64,000 bases of DNA from Spirochaetales bacterium Spiro_12. GTDB lineage: Bacteria > Spirochaetota > Spirochaetia > Treponematales > Rectinemataceae. Made by a program: the position numbers and the translations under genes. Positions 51,482 through 60,043 of the stretch are shown in pieces. The DNA is taken from NCBI GenBank assembly GCA_001603165.1, contig LVBN01000065.1, forward strand, positions 1-64,000, in the 5' to 3' direction. The first letter of the stretch is position 1. Each line of letters starts with the position of its first letter. The notes beneath the pieces are model-generated. The model had not been told where the DNA came from. It did no database searches and saw only the letters and a list, made by a program, of their open reading frames with translations.

Positions 51482-52626
51482 GCGATAGGACGATCGGCAT
51501 AATAATGAACGGGGTGACCGGGCGCATGGGGACGAACCAGCATCTGGCGCGCTCCATTCTCGCCATACGCGATTCCGGCGGGGTCAGGCTCAGGGACGGC
51601 AGCAGGCTCGTACCCAAGCCCGTGCTTGTAGGCAGGGATGAGCGCAAGCTGGCGACATTAGCCAAAATTTATTCCGTGGCCGACTATACGACCGACCTGG
51701 ACGCGGCCTTGGCGGATCAGTCGAACGAGATTTACTTCGATTCCCAAACGACCCTGCAGCGTTCCATCGGTATCGCCAGGGCGGTGGAGGCCGGAAAGGC
51801 TATCTACTGCGAAAAACCCACGGCGACGACCACCGCCGAGGCGCTGCGCCTCTACAAGTTGGCCGAGGCCGCGGGGGTGAAGCACGGCGTCGTCCAGGAC
51901 AAGCTCTGGCTGCCCGGACTGCTCAAGCTCAAATATCTCATCGATACGGGCTTCTTCGGCCGCATCCTCTCGGTGCGGGGCGAGTTCGGCTACTGGGTTT
52001 TCGACGGCTATTCCCAGCCCTGCCAGAGACCTTCCTGGAATTACCGTTCCGAGGAGGGCGGCGGCATCATGATCGATATGTTCTGTCACTGGCGCTATGT
52101 GATCGACAATCTCTTCGGCGACATCAAGGCGCTTTCCGCCATCGGCGCCACTCACGTCGACAAGCGACTGGACGAACAGGGCAGGGAATATGTCTGCACC
52201 GCCGAGGACGCCGCCTACGGTACCTTCGAGCTGGAAAACGGCATAATCTGCCACTTCAACTCCTCCTGGGCCGTACGGGTTCGCAGGGACGATCTCTTCG
52301 TCATGCAGGTGGACGGTACCGAAGGCTCGGCCGTGGCGGGCTTGCGGGAATGCTACGTTCAGGACGAGGCCATGACGCCCAAACCGATCTGGAATCCCGA
52401 TATCGCCAGCCCCATCGATTACTACGACAACTGGGCCAAAATGCCCACCCGCGACATCGCCGACAACGCGTTCAAGGTGCAGTGGGAAAAGTTCCTCCTC
52501 CATGTCGCCCAGGACGACCCCTTCCGCTGGGGCCTGCTGGAAGGAGCCAAGGGAGTCCAATTGGCGGAGCTCGGCCTTGAAAGTTGGAAAAAGCGCCGCT
52601 GGGTGGAGGTGCCAAGGCTGTCTTAA
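51478..52626 (+). CDS. Gfo/Idh/MocA-family oxidoreductase (third copy)
   Basis: A 382-residue dehydrogenase with Rossmann start IIMNGVTGRMGTNQHL (8-23) and E112-K113-P114 (CEKPTATTTA). The substrate-domain segment GGGIMIDMFCHWRYVIDNLFG carries the usual histidine. The open frame extends back to 51235 but ATG 51478, behind GGAGGAGAAGG, matches the family start. Last gene of the GH88 operon. Confidence 0.91.
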   Translation: MSDRTIGIIMNGVTGRMGTNQHLARSILAIRDSGGVRLRDGSRLVPKPVLVGRDERKLATLAKIYSVADYTTDLDAALADQSNEIYFDSQTTLQRSIGIARAVEAGKAIYCEKPTATTTAEALRLYKLAEAAGVKHGVVQDKLWLPGLLKLKYLIDTGFFGRILSVRGEFGYWVFDGYSQPCQRPSWNYRSEEGGGIMIDMFCHWRYVIDNLFGDIKALSAIGATHVDKRLDEQGREYVCTAEDAAYGTFELENGIICHFNSSWAVRVRRDDLFVMQVDGTEGSAVAGLRECYVQDEAMTPKPIWNPDIASPIDYYDNWAKMPTRDIADNAFKVQWEKFLLHVAQDDPFRWGLLEGAKGVQLAELGLESWKKRRWVEVPRLS

Positions 52627-52668
52627 TTATTTGTAAAGTAAATAAGATAATACCGTTTGTTTGATTGA

Positions 52669-52692
52669 GGCGCGGGGACCGGTCCCCGCGCC
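52669..52692. repeat. 24-nt perfect GC palindrome in convergent gap
   Basis: GGCGCGGGGACC (52669-52680) is directly followed by its inverse complement (52681-52692). A further GGTCCCCG copy follows at about 52695. It lies between the Gfo/Idh gene and crcB, which converge on it; as RNA it would form a very stable hairpin with a 4-nt loop. No U-tract on either strand. Confidence 0.55.
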
Positions 52693-52754
52693 CCGGTCCC
52701 CGCCAGATTGCCGACCACACGGATCATCATCGAACCGCAGAGAAGTTCCCTTGC

Positions 52755-53153
52755 TTATGGCCGCTGCCCTCTTGCGACAGAGAGCAGGAAGGATGCGAAT
52801 GCCATGCCCAGGCCTATCGCTGCCCATGAAGCGGTATTGTTGGAAAAAAAGTTCCAGAACGCCGGACCGTAGGCCCGCCTTTGCAGCAGCGCGACGGTTT
52901 CGAAGGCGTAGGTCGAGAAGGTGGTGAAGGCGCCAATGAAGCCTACCGCGGCGAAAACCCTCCAGGAAGGGTTAAGGAGGGCGGCGTCCGCGAGAACGAG
53001 CACCAGGCCCATCAAAAAAGAGCCGATGACGTTGACAAAAAGGGTTCCCCAGGGCAGTTGGGCCGGCAGAAGACCATTGATCGCCCGGGAAAGCGCAAAA
53101 CGCGCCAGGGCGCCCAAGCCTCCGCCCGCGAAAATAAGAAGTGTCGTCGCCAT
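52755..53153 (-). CDS. crcB: CrcB/Fluc fluoride channel
   Basis: A 132-residue membrane protein with four hydrophobic segments, of the dual-topology fluoride channel family. Landmarks are GGGLGALARF (10-19), NVIGSFLMG and GFIGAFTTFSTYAFE with the TTFST motif of the pore. It expels fluoride. The gene is single, so it would form an antiparallel homodimer. No fluoride riboswitch is visible in the 48 bp before its start. Confidence 0.93.
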   Translation of the reverse strand: MATTLLIFAGGGLGALARFALSRAINGLLPAQLPWGTLFVNVIGSFLMGLVLVLADAALLNPSWRVFAAVGFIGAFTTFSTYAFETVALLQRRAYGPAFWNFFSNNTASWAAIGLGMAFASFLLSVARGQRP

Positions 53154-53201
53154 GGCGCCATACTACCCCGGACAGGGCCGCAGCGCATATACTGAAAACC
53201 T

Positions 53202-54554
53202 ATGAAACCTTCCATACATGAAGATGAGGCCATCTACCAAATCTATCTTCGCAATTTCACCGACCAGGGAACCTTCGCCGCCGCGATCCCCCGCTTGTCC
53301 GGGATCGCCGGCCTGGGCTTCCGGTGGATACTCCTTACGCCCATTCACCCCATAGGCCGGACGGCTCGCAAGGGCGGCGCGGGCTCGCCCTACGCGGTTT
53401 CCGATTACCGGGCCGTCAATCCCGGGCTGGGCTCCATCGGGGATTTTCTCGATTTCTTGGCCGAAGCCCATGCCCTGGGCTTGAAAGTGTTGATGGACGT
53501 GGTGTTCAACCACTGCGCACCGGACTCGGTCTTGGCCGGGGAGCACCCCGAGTATTTCATGCTGGAAGGCCAGGAGCCGGCGGCCCGGCGGGGCGAGCTG
53601 GAAACCCCCGCGCCTGGGGCCCGGTTCGGCCGAAAGTGCCAGGATTGGTCCGATGTGGTGGACTTGGATTTTAGCTCCTCTCCCGCCCTGTGGATGGAGC
53701 TGGTCTCGGTGCTCCAGTTCTGGCGCGACAAAGGAATCGACGGCTTCCGCTGCGACGTGGCCTCCCTGGTGCCCGTCGAGTTTTGGAAATATGCCCGGCA
53801 GAAACTGAATCAGTATGATCCGGGGTTGCACAAAGAAAAGTACCCGCTTTTGTGGGTGGCCGAGTCGGTACGGCCTTCCTTTTTGCGGAACCTGAGGCGG
53901 AAGGGCTTCGGCGCCTGGTCCGAGCCCGAACTGCATTCGGTCTTCGATGTCAGCTACGATTACGACGGTTGGGAAAGGCTGGAGAAAGTCTGGGCCGGTT
54001 CGCTCCCCGCCTCGACCTATCTGGACTATCTCTATGTCCAGGAGACGCTCTATCCCGCCGGCGCGCTGAAGCTGCGCTTCATGGAAAACCACGATCTGGA
54101 ACGGGCGGCCGCGCGCTTTGTCACCGCCGCCCGCTTGCGAGCCTGGACCCTGACCATGTTTTTCCTTCCAGGCATCGGTATGGCCTACATGGGGCAGGAA
54201 TCCGCCCTGGAGCGCAGGCCGTCGCTCTTCGATAAAGATCCGCTGGACTGGGCCGCTGGAAACGAAGAGTTCAGGCTGTGGTTTGAAGCTTTGATGAAGG
54301 GTTTGAAAGGAATCAAGGGCAGGGCCCCCTTTTTCAGCTATCGGGAGCTTGCCCGGGGCGTCTATAGCCTGGAGCGCAGGATTCTGCCGGATGATGCCCG
54401 CCCGAAGTACCTGGCCCTGGTGAATCTCGAGGGCTGGAACAGGCCGGTCGGCCTTCCCGAGCCGCTTGCCGGCAAGGAGCTTTTGAGCGGCGATTCGGTT
54501 GAACTGGGCAAAGAACCTTTGCTATTCGAAGAACCGGTGATCGTGGAACTTTAA
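53202..54554 (+). CDS. GH13 alpha-amylase-family glycosidase
   Basis: A 450-residue cytosolic (no signal peptide) GH13 enzyme. The four family regions are visible: DVVFNH (I), GFRCDVAS with the nucleophile Asp (II), WVAESV with the acid Glu (III) and MENHD (IV). The short C-terminal domain fits a small oligosaccharide hydrolase or maltogenic-type enzyme. Divergent from crcB with only 48 bp between. The exact substrate is not evident. Confidence 0.9.
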   Translation: MKPSIHEDEAIYQIYLRNFTDQGTFAAAIPRLSGIAGLGFRWILLTPIHPIGRTARKGGAGSPYAVSDYRAVNPGLGSIGDFLDFLAEAHALGLKVLMDVVFNHCAPDSVLAGEHPEYFMLEGQEPAARRGELETPAPGARFGRKCQDWSDVVDLDFSSSPALWMELVSVLQFWRDKGIDGFRCDVASLVPVEFWKYARQKLNQYDPGLHKEKYPLLWVAESVRPSFLRNLRRKGFGAWSEPELHSVFDVSYDYDGWERLEKVWAGSLPASTYLDYLYVQETLYPAGALKLRFMENHDLERAAARFVTAARLRAWTLTMFFLPGIGMAYMGQESALERRPSLFDKDPLDWAAGNEEFRLWFEALMKGLKGIKGRAPFFSYRELARGVYSLERRILPDDARPKYLALVNLEGWNRPVGLPEPLAGKELLSGDSVELGKEPLLFEEPVIVEL

Positions 54555-54574
54555 TCTTCCGCAAAGATGAAAAT

Positions 54575-54650
54575 GGCGGCCGCCGGAATCCGGCGGAAAT
54601 CCCCTGAATCCGTCCGGATCCGCCCGAATCCGCCGCCGGCCGCCCTTTTC
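54575..54650. terminator. Structured convergent gap with bidirectional terminator
   Basis: An inner perfect hairpin CCGCCGG-AAT-CCGGCGG (54580-54596) and an outer pairing GGCGGCC (54575-54581) with GGCCGCC (54638-54644), followed by CTTTTC on the + strand and ATTTTC on the - strand. GAATCCG is repeated three times inside. It likely ends both the GH13 and the LUD transcripts. Confidence 0.5.
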
Positions 54651-54662
54651 TGGGAGGATCCG

Positions 54663-55286
54663 TCAGAAACCAGCATCCTCGTTCATCAGAATAACCTTGA
54701 CCCTGCCAGGCTGAACCTCCTTATTGAGTATGAGAACCTTGGAGGGATAGGTGGCGAAGCTTTCGGGAAGACCGTAGGCTGTTCTGGCCCGTACGCTTTC
54801 CTGGGGCACCACGTGCTGGACCAGGCGATCCCAGGCTTCATCCAGGCCGGGGACGATTTTCTTTGTACTGACGACAAAGACCACGGTTCCCGCGCCGTAG
54901 GTATAGGCGGAAAGCTGGCTTCCTGTGAGGGAGGCGACCAGGAGCTTGCCGCTCTGGGTTACCGCATGGACCGAGCCGATAGCCACGTCAGGGCTGGCGC
55001 CGAGCTTGCGCATCTTTCGTCCTTGGGTTTTTCCGTCCATGGCGCCGAGTTTCCCGCGCACCGATTCGTAGAGGCCCGACCTGTCGATCGCTTCGGCCAG
55101 GCCGATGGATTCCACGGTCACCGAGGTCATAACGAAGACCTCCGACTTCTCGGGAATCAGCCCCAACGCCGTTTCCTTCGCTTCCTTGGCGCCGGAAACG
55201 ACGAAAACTTCAAACCCATTCTCCCTCAGCGAGTCTGCGGTCTTTTCCACTATTTCTTTTGCAGGCAGTGTATTCCATTCGCTCAC
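54663..55286 (-). CDS. LUD-domain protein (LutC/YkgG-like)
   Basis: A 207-residue protein of the LUD (DUF162) family, with SEVFVMTSVTVESIGLAEAID and DVAIGSVHAVTQSGKLLVAS typical of the nucleotide/CoA-transferase-like fold. LUD proteins include LutB/LutC of lactate utilisation; no iron-sulfur partner gene is adjacent. The start is GTG 55286 after AAGGAGTT. Alone, its role is unclear. Confidence 0.85.
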   Translation of the reverse strand: MSEWNTLPAKEIVEKTADSLRENGFEVFVVSGAKEAKETALGLIPEKSEVFVMTSVTVESIGLAEAIDRSGLYESVRGKLGAMDGKTQGRKMRKLGASPDVAIGSVHAVTQSGKLLVASLTGSQLSAYTYGAGTVVFVVSTKKIVPGLDEAWDRLVQHVVPQESVRARTAYGLPESFATYPSKVLILNKEVQPGRVKVILMNEDAGF

Positions 55287-55498
55287 GATGAACTCCTTGA
55301 TAATTCGTAATATTAATATATAAAAAATTTAATATAATAGGAAATAGAAATATGGATATAAAGATGCGACCATATGATGAAGCAGTAGGTATGGTTTCAT
55401 CCTTTCCAATATGAGGAAACGGGAAATCAAACTTGAAAGGCGTCATGCGCGCACATATACTGTATGACGAGGTGGAATTGAAAAACCGGAGACTGTCC

Positions 55499-56476
55499 AT
55501 GCGGAACCGATTTGCCTTGATGCCTTCGCTCGCTGCGGCATTCTTCTTTCTCGCTACGATCATGGGGGGCGCGGAGACGAATACCGCCGCTTCGGACCTT
55601 CCCGCATTTCTCGATACCATGACCGCCGATTACTACAAACCTTCGATGACCGTCGCGATGGGAAGCTTTACCTATGCCGATACCCAATTGCCGACACCTT
55701 TTTCCCGCTGGTTCGAGGACGAGCTGCGCAAGGCGCTTGCGAAAACGTCGAAAATGAAGTTCTTTGACAAGCGGGTAGCCGCCGCGATGGACCCATCCAT
55801 ACGTGCCAAGTACGAAGAGTTTTTCGGCGCCGAGCCGGTGGATTCCCTTGTCTATGGAAGATACAAAAGCGACGGCGGCTCGATTCTTGTAACGATTTCG
55901 ATCACCGACCTGGCTACGGGGCAGCTCGTCGCCGAAAGGAATTTAGCCTATGCCGGGTCCCTGCTTCCCCAGGGTTTGAGGGTGGAGCCGACGCTGCAGA
56001 CGATTCAGGCGGTCTCGAGCCTCGCATCTCTCGCCGACGGAGCCCAGGCGGATTCGAGCTTTACGCTGTCCATGGCGACCGATCGCGGCATTGGGGCTAG
56101 CTATCGCGACGGAGAAAGCCTTAGCCTTCTCATAACGTGCAGCAAGGACGCCTATCTCAAAATATATCATGTGGACGTTAACGGTGTCGCGCAACTAATC
56201 TGGCCCAATCGTTTCGGAGGCTCGGGAAAAATCGCCAAGGACCAGGCCATGCGGTTTCCCGACGAAAGCGACCGTTTCAAATACAAGCTCGGCGCTCCTT
56301 ATGGAACCGAATATATCAAGGCGATCGCTTCTTTGGCTCCCTTCAAGACGAGGGAGCCGGATTTTTCCGATCTGGAGGGGCCCGCCACCCTCGCCATCGC
56401 CCGCGGCCTGACCGTGGAATCGGCCGAGGCGACGAATCGCGCTGAAGCGATGGCGGTGTATGAGATTCTGCCTTGA
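55499..56476 (+). CDS. DUF4384-domain exported protein
   Basis: A 325-residue protein. An N-terminal signal (MRNRFALMPSLAAAFFFLAT, 1-20) is followed by an AMIN/CsgG-like region (SMTVAMGSFTYADTQLPTPF, LATGQLVAERNLAY) and a C-terminal DUF4384 domain (about 195-300) with SLSLLITCSKDAYLKIYHVD and LIWPNRFGG. It probably acts outside the cytoplasmic membrane. The start 55499 has GGAG upstream; in-frame starts at 55433 and 55445 would bury the signal. The gap 55287-55498 is AT-rich and must hold the promoters of both divergent genes. Confidence 0.8.
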   Translation: MRNRFALMPSLAAAFFFLATIMGGAETNTAASDLPAFLDTMTADYYKPSMTVAMGSFTYADTQLPTPFSRWFEDELRKALAKTSKMKFFDKRVAAAMDPSIRAKYEEFFGAEPVDSLVYGRYKSDGGSILVTISITDLATGQLVAERNLAYAGSLLPQGLRVEPTLQTIQAVSSLASLADGAQADSSFTLSMATDRGIGASYRDGESLSLLITCSKDAYLKIYHVDVNGVAQLIWPNRFGGSGKIAKDQAMRFPDESDRFKYKLGAPYGTEYIKAIASLAPFKTREPDFSDLEGPATLAIARGLTVESAEATNRAEAMAVYEILP

Positions 56477-56481
56477 ATGAA

Positions 56482-56691
56482 CTATGGACTAGACTCGGGA
56501 ACAATATCGCAACATATCCTAAAGCGTTTGATTATGTTTGGCGCCACCTTGAGTTCTTCCGAAAGGTTCGTGTAGCTCAAGGGCCAGGCCTGACGACGGA
56601 CAGTCTTCCTATCCTGTCCACTCCTGCCCACCGTTCCAGTTGAGAGCGGGCTGGCCTGATTTTGATCTCCCGGAGAGGCGTTGGAAGCCAT
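56482..56691 (-). pseudogene. Possible remnant of an AAA+/DUF4143 ATPase gene
   Basis: A 69-codon reading frame on the - strand contains LSYTNLSEELKVAPNIIKRF, which resembles the start of the DUF4143 region of common AAA+ ATPases. No Walker motifs or remainder of the gene are nearby, and a neighbouring frame (56577-56774) overlaps. The whole gap 56477-56812 holds nothing else that I can support. Confidence is low. Confidence 0.3.
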
Positions 56692-56812
56692 GGCCGGCTT
56701 TCGTTATCCCATCCCGGGGCCTGAGCCCCAATTGGAGGAATGCGTCCAATAAAAGGCGGAAAAGGGGCTTCCATACCTTCGCCGCATCTTCATCCTCCTG
56801 CCGGGCTTCGTC

Positions 56813-57610
56813 TTAATCGGGTATCTCGAAGACTCCCTCCAGCACATGCCGGGGAGCGTAGGGAAAGCGGGGAAGGTCGGCGAGGGCGGTGACGCCGGAG
56901 AGGACCAGGACGGTTTCCATATCGGATTCGATGCCGGCGATGATGTCGGTGTCCATGCGGTCGCCGACAATGGCGGTTTCCTCCCGGGTGACGCCGAGCT
57001 TACGGATGGCGTGGCGCATCATGAGAGGATTGGGCTTGCCCACGAAGTAGGCTTTGCGTCCCGTGGCGAGCTCGATCGGGGCCAGGAGGGAACCGCAGCC
57101 GGGGACCAGGCCTTTTTCGCCGGGGCCGGTGAGGTCGGGGTTGGTCCCGATAAGCTTGGCACCCGCAAGCACGAGGCCGATCGCTTTTTCTATGGTGTCG
57201 AAGGTGTAGGACCGCGCCTCGCCGACCACCACATAGTCGGGATTTACATTGTTCATGGTATAGCCCATTTCATAAAGGGCGTGAATAAGGCCCGGTTCGC
57301 CGATCACATAGGCCGAGCCGCCGGGCAGCTGGTTGGAGAGAAAGCTCGCCGTGGCCAGCGCACTGGTATAGAAGTGGCTGGCGTCGACGACGATACCCAG
57401 GCGGCCTAGTTTTTGAGAGAGTTCCGCCGGGCTTCGTTCGCTGGAATTGGTCAGGAAAAGAAAGCGTTTATTGTTTTTTTTAAGCCAGGCGACGAATTCG
57501 GCGGCGCCCTGGAGCAGACGGTTGCCGTGGTAGATCACCCCGTCCATGTCGATGATGAAGGCGTTCTTTGCACGGATTATCGAGAGATCGGCTTTTTTTG
57601 ACGTATCCAC
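56813..57610 (-). CDS. HAD-IIA phosphatase (NagD-type)
   Basis: A 265-residue HAD hydrolase: nucleophile D21 and D23 in IIDMDGVIYHG, FLTNSSERSP (motif II), and the metal-binding AIVGDRMDTDI (motif IV); cap type IIA inferred from motif spacing. NagD-like enzymes dephosphorylate nucleoside or sugar phosphates. Monocistronic, followed upstream by a 252-bp gap. Confidence 0.92.
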   Translation of the reverse strand: MDTSKKADLSIIRAKNAFIIDMDGVIYHGNRLLQGAAEFVAWLKKNNKRFLFLTNSSERSPAELSQKLGRLGIVVDASHFYTSALATASFLSNQLPGGSAYVIGEPGLIHALYEMGYTMNNVNPDYVVVGEARSYTFDTIEKAIGLVLAGAKLIGTNPDLTGPGEKGLVPGCGSLLAPIELATGRKAYFVGKPNPLMMRHAIRKLGVTREETAIVGDRMDTDIIAGIESDMETVLVLSGVTALADLPRFPYAPRHVLEGVFEIPD

Positions 57611-57744
57611 CAGCGACTCCTATGATACTGCGAAAGATGATAAATTATGATAGGCATAGCCACAGCCTCGGGTCAATTATCTGCATCGCTCGCTCCTCCC
57701 TGTCCGGGGCTGGTTGATATCGCGGTACTTTGTCTTTACTTATT

Positions 57745-57764
57745 CTCGCCGGGCCTCCGGCGAG
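57745..57764. repeat. Perfect 8-bp hairpin in the gap before the third regulator
   Basis: CTCGCCGG (57745-57752) and CCGGCGAG (57757-57764) around GCCT. There is no U-tract. It lies between divergent genes (NagD-type and YheO-type). Confidence 0.4.
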
Positions 57765-57824
57765 CTTGCCACAGGAGGGAAAATGTAACACTTTAGAGAA
57801 GGGTTTTGGACAAAAAATACCTAC

Positions 57825-57853
57825 TTGACAGAATAATTTCGTCACAATATATT
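57825..57853 (+). promoter_or_regulatory. Promoter-like sequence directly before the third regulator
   Basis: TTGACA (57825-57830), 17 nt, TATATT (57848-57853). The match is good, but the start site would be only about 4 nt before the ATG at 57864 and downstream of the GGAGG ribosome site, so transcription from here would give a nearly leaderless mRNA. The true promoter may be elsewhere. Confidence 0.35.
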
Positions 57854-57863
57854 GGAGGAAATT

Positions 57864-58544
57864 ATGGACAACCATGCGGTCAACGATTCCGACTCTCTCA
57901 TTCTGGAGACGTTGGTCACCGTCGCCAGGGGTATAGCGAATACCTTCGGTCCTTCCAGCGAGGTGGTCGTACACGATCTTTCAAAACCGAAGACTTCGGT
58001 AATAGCGGTTTTCAACAACACCGTCACCGGGAGGAAGGTAGGGGAGGGCATCCGCGATCTCATACTTACGGTCCTCAGATCGCCGGATTTCAAGGATGAT
58101 ATGCTGTTCAACTATCAGTCGGTGACCCCCGAAGGGAAAAGCATAAAATGCACGACGATAGTCATAAGGAACAATGAGAAAAATGTGGTCGGCGCTCTGT
58201 GCATTAATACCGATTTGTCAGCTTTTGTTTCCACGAAAAAATTCTTCGATGACTTCACTAAAACGCATAACCTGACACCCCCGGAAGACAAGGTCGTTGA
58301 TATTAAGAATGCCGATGTGCTGGATATTCTGGATCATCTCATCCAGAGCACGATCAAGGAAACCGGTAAACTTGTGGAGCAGATGAGCAAGGAAGATAAG
58401 GTGCAGGTGATCAAATACCTGGACGAAAAGGGGACTTTCCTCGTGCGGGGCTCGGTGAACTGGGTCGCCAGCAAGCTTGGGATGTCGAGAAACACCGTGT
58501 ACAGCTATCTGGAGCAACATCGCTTGTCAAAGAATATCAAGTAG
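57864..58544 (+). CDS. YheO/DauR-family transcriptional regulator (third copy)
   Basis: A 226-residue regulator: PAS-like domain with SSEVVVHDL (35-43) and VTGRKVGEGIRD, and a C-terminal HTH in TFLVRGSVNWVASKLGMSRN followed by TVYSYLEQH. ATG 57864 has GGAGG at 57854-57858. It is followed 41 nt later by a ridA gene and then a D-glutamate-cyclase-like gene, the closest parallel here to D-amino-acid regulation by DauR. Confidence 0.9.
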   Translation: MDNHAVNDSDSLILETLVTVARGIANTFGPSSEVVVHDLSKPKTSVIAVFNNTVTGRKVGEGIRDLILTVLRSPDFKDDMLFNYQSVTPEGKSIKCTTIVIRNNEKNVVGALCINTDLSAFVSTKKFFDDFTKTHNLTPPEDKVVDIKNADVLDILDHLIQSTIKETGKLVEQMSKEDKVQVIKYLDEKGTFLVRGSVNWVASKLGMSRNTVYSYLEQHRLSKNIK

Positions 58545-58585
58545 GTCCTAGGTTCTGCAACAAAAGGAGGCTGGCGAAGGCCATT

Positions 58586-58969
58586 ATGGAAAGGCGAGAA
58601 ATCATCTGCGACAGCATAGCGAAATCGGCGAATCCGCTCTCCCAGGGAATCAAATTCGGGAATCTTCTGTTTCTTTCCGGACAGCTCGGCAGGAACCCCG
58701 ATACGGGAAAGCTAGAGACAGGGGCTTACGAGCAGACTCGCAGGGTCCTGAGCAACCTAAGGGAACTCTTGAAAACCGAGGACCTGTCCATGGACGACGT
58801 ACTCAAGACGACGATCTTCATCGTGGATATTTCCAAGGTCGCCGAGATGAACAGGGCGTATAACGAGTTTTTTTCCGCCCCCTTCCCTGCCAGATCCTGC
58901 GTCGAAGTCTCCACGCTCGGCGGGGGGGCGGAGGTCGAAATAGAGCTTATAGCCGGCAAGGCAATGTGA
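58586..58969 (+). CDS. ridA: RidA family reactive imine/enamine deaminase (second compact copy)
   Basis: A 127-residue RidA homologue. SGQLG (31-35), FPARSCV with R103 and E120 (VEIELIAG) match the catalytic positions. The N-terminal IGPYSQG motif is altered to SANPLSQG, which may reflect another substrate. AAGGAGG precedes it. Confidence 0.9.
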   Translation: MERREIICDSIAKSANPLSQGIKFGNLLFLSGQLGRNPDTGKLETGAYEQTRRVLSNLRELLKTEDLSMDDVLKTTIFIVDISKVAEMNRAYNEFFSAPFPARSCVEVSTLGGGAEVEIELIAGKAM

Positions 58970-58986
58970 CCCAGGGAGGTGGGACT

Positions 58987-60009
58987 GTGGCGAAGATAAT
59001 GGCTGAGTATGTCGACAGACTGATTAACATCGAGATGCGCCAGATGGGCGGCTTGCCGAGAGGAGTAACGCACGCCCTCTACGAAGCGGCGAGGAAATTC
59101 CACAAGGAACCTTTAACCTATCTTGCCGCGAGCGGACTGATCGAGGCGGTCAAGCCGAAGGATCATGTGATCATCGCCACTGGAGCGGGTGTCGCGCCCT
59201 GGCTGCCGAAAGGGGAAACCGACGGGCCTTTAGGCGCGGCGGCCCTGGCGAGAACCATTGATCTGGGCTTGGGAGGCAAGCCCGTATTGGTCGGCGAAGC
59301 GCGATGCCTGCCGCCGATAGCGGCCACCGTGGAGGCGGCCGGTCTTCTCGTGGCCGATGATGAGTTGTTCGGTCAGCGTGACCACGTCGCCCAAGTGAGA
59401 GAGTATCCCCTGGGCGAGGCCCGAGGGGAAGCGTTCGCGAGCGAACTTTTGGAGAAATACAATCCTAAGGCGATAATCACGGTGGAGAAACACGGTCCGA
59501 GCGCGAGCGGAAAATATCACAGCATCATGGGCGTTGGCAGAAGTCCGGAGAGCGTCGCGAACGTGAAGTTCCTCGTGGAAGCGGCGATGGCGAAGGGGAT
59601 CCTGACGATAGGGATCGGCGACGGCGGCAATGAAATAGGATTCGGAAATATCCACGAGGACGTTAGGCGAATTCAAAAGTTCGGAAGCAAGTGCCAATGC
59701 CCCTGTGGGGCAGGGATCGCCACAGTGACGAAGGCTGATGTCCTGGTTGCGGCCGCGATTTCCAATTGGGGTGCGTATGGAATCGCCGCGATGCTCGCTT
59801 TCATGCTCAAAAATCCTAGATTGCTGCACGATAAAGACACCGAGTACAGAATGCTCGAAGCCTCGATCCGGGCAGGGGCGATGGACGGCCTCTATACGAA
59901 CCTCTCCATGTATGTCGACGGCACTTCTTGCGAGACCCAGCTCTCGCTGATCACCATGTTGCACGAAATCGTGACCAACGGCCTCTCCGAACAACCGAGG
60001 CATTGGTGA
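58987..60009 (+). CDS. D-glutamate cyclase-like (DUF4392) protein
   Basis: A 340-residue protein with the DUF4392 landmarks KGETDGPLGAAALARTID and GIGDGGNEIGFGNI. Human and bacterial members dehydrate D-glutamate to 5-oxo-D-proline; other members may act on related acids. It starts with GTG 58987 after GGAGG (58975-58979), 17 nt after ridA. Its position behind a DauR-type regulator and a RidA protein makes D-amino-acid catabolism a good working hypothesis. Confidence 0.84.
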   Translation: MAKIMAEYVDRLINIEMRQMGGLPRGVTHALYEAARKFHKEPLTYLAASGLIEAVKPKDHVIIATGAGVAPWLPKGETDGPLGAAALARTIDLGLGGKPVLVGEARCLPPIAATVEAAGLLVADDELFGQRDHVAQVREYPLGEARGEAFASELLEKYNPKAIITVEKHGPSASGKYHSIMGVGRSPESVANVKFLVEAAMAKGILTIGIGDGGNEIGFGNIHEDVRRIQKFGSKCQCPCGAGIATVTKADVLVAAAISNWGAYGIAAMLAFMLKNPRLLHDKDTEYRMLEASIRAGAMDGLYTNLSMYVDGTSCETQLSLITMLHEIVTNGLSEQPRHW

Positions 60010-60043
60010 TGGAGTCTTACGCTTTTAGAAAAGGAGGTTTTCT

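Noticed and set aside
53154-53201. Fluoride riboswitch upstream of crcB
   Set aside because: The 48-bp gap is too short and lacks the conserved riboswitch core.
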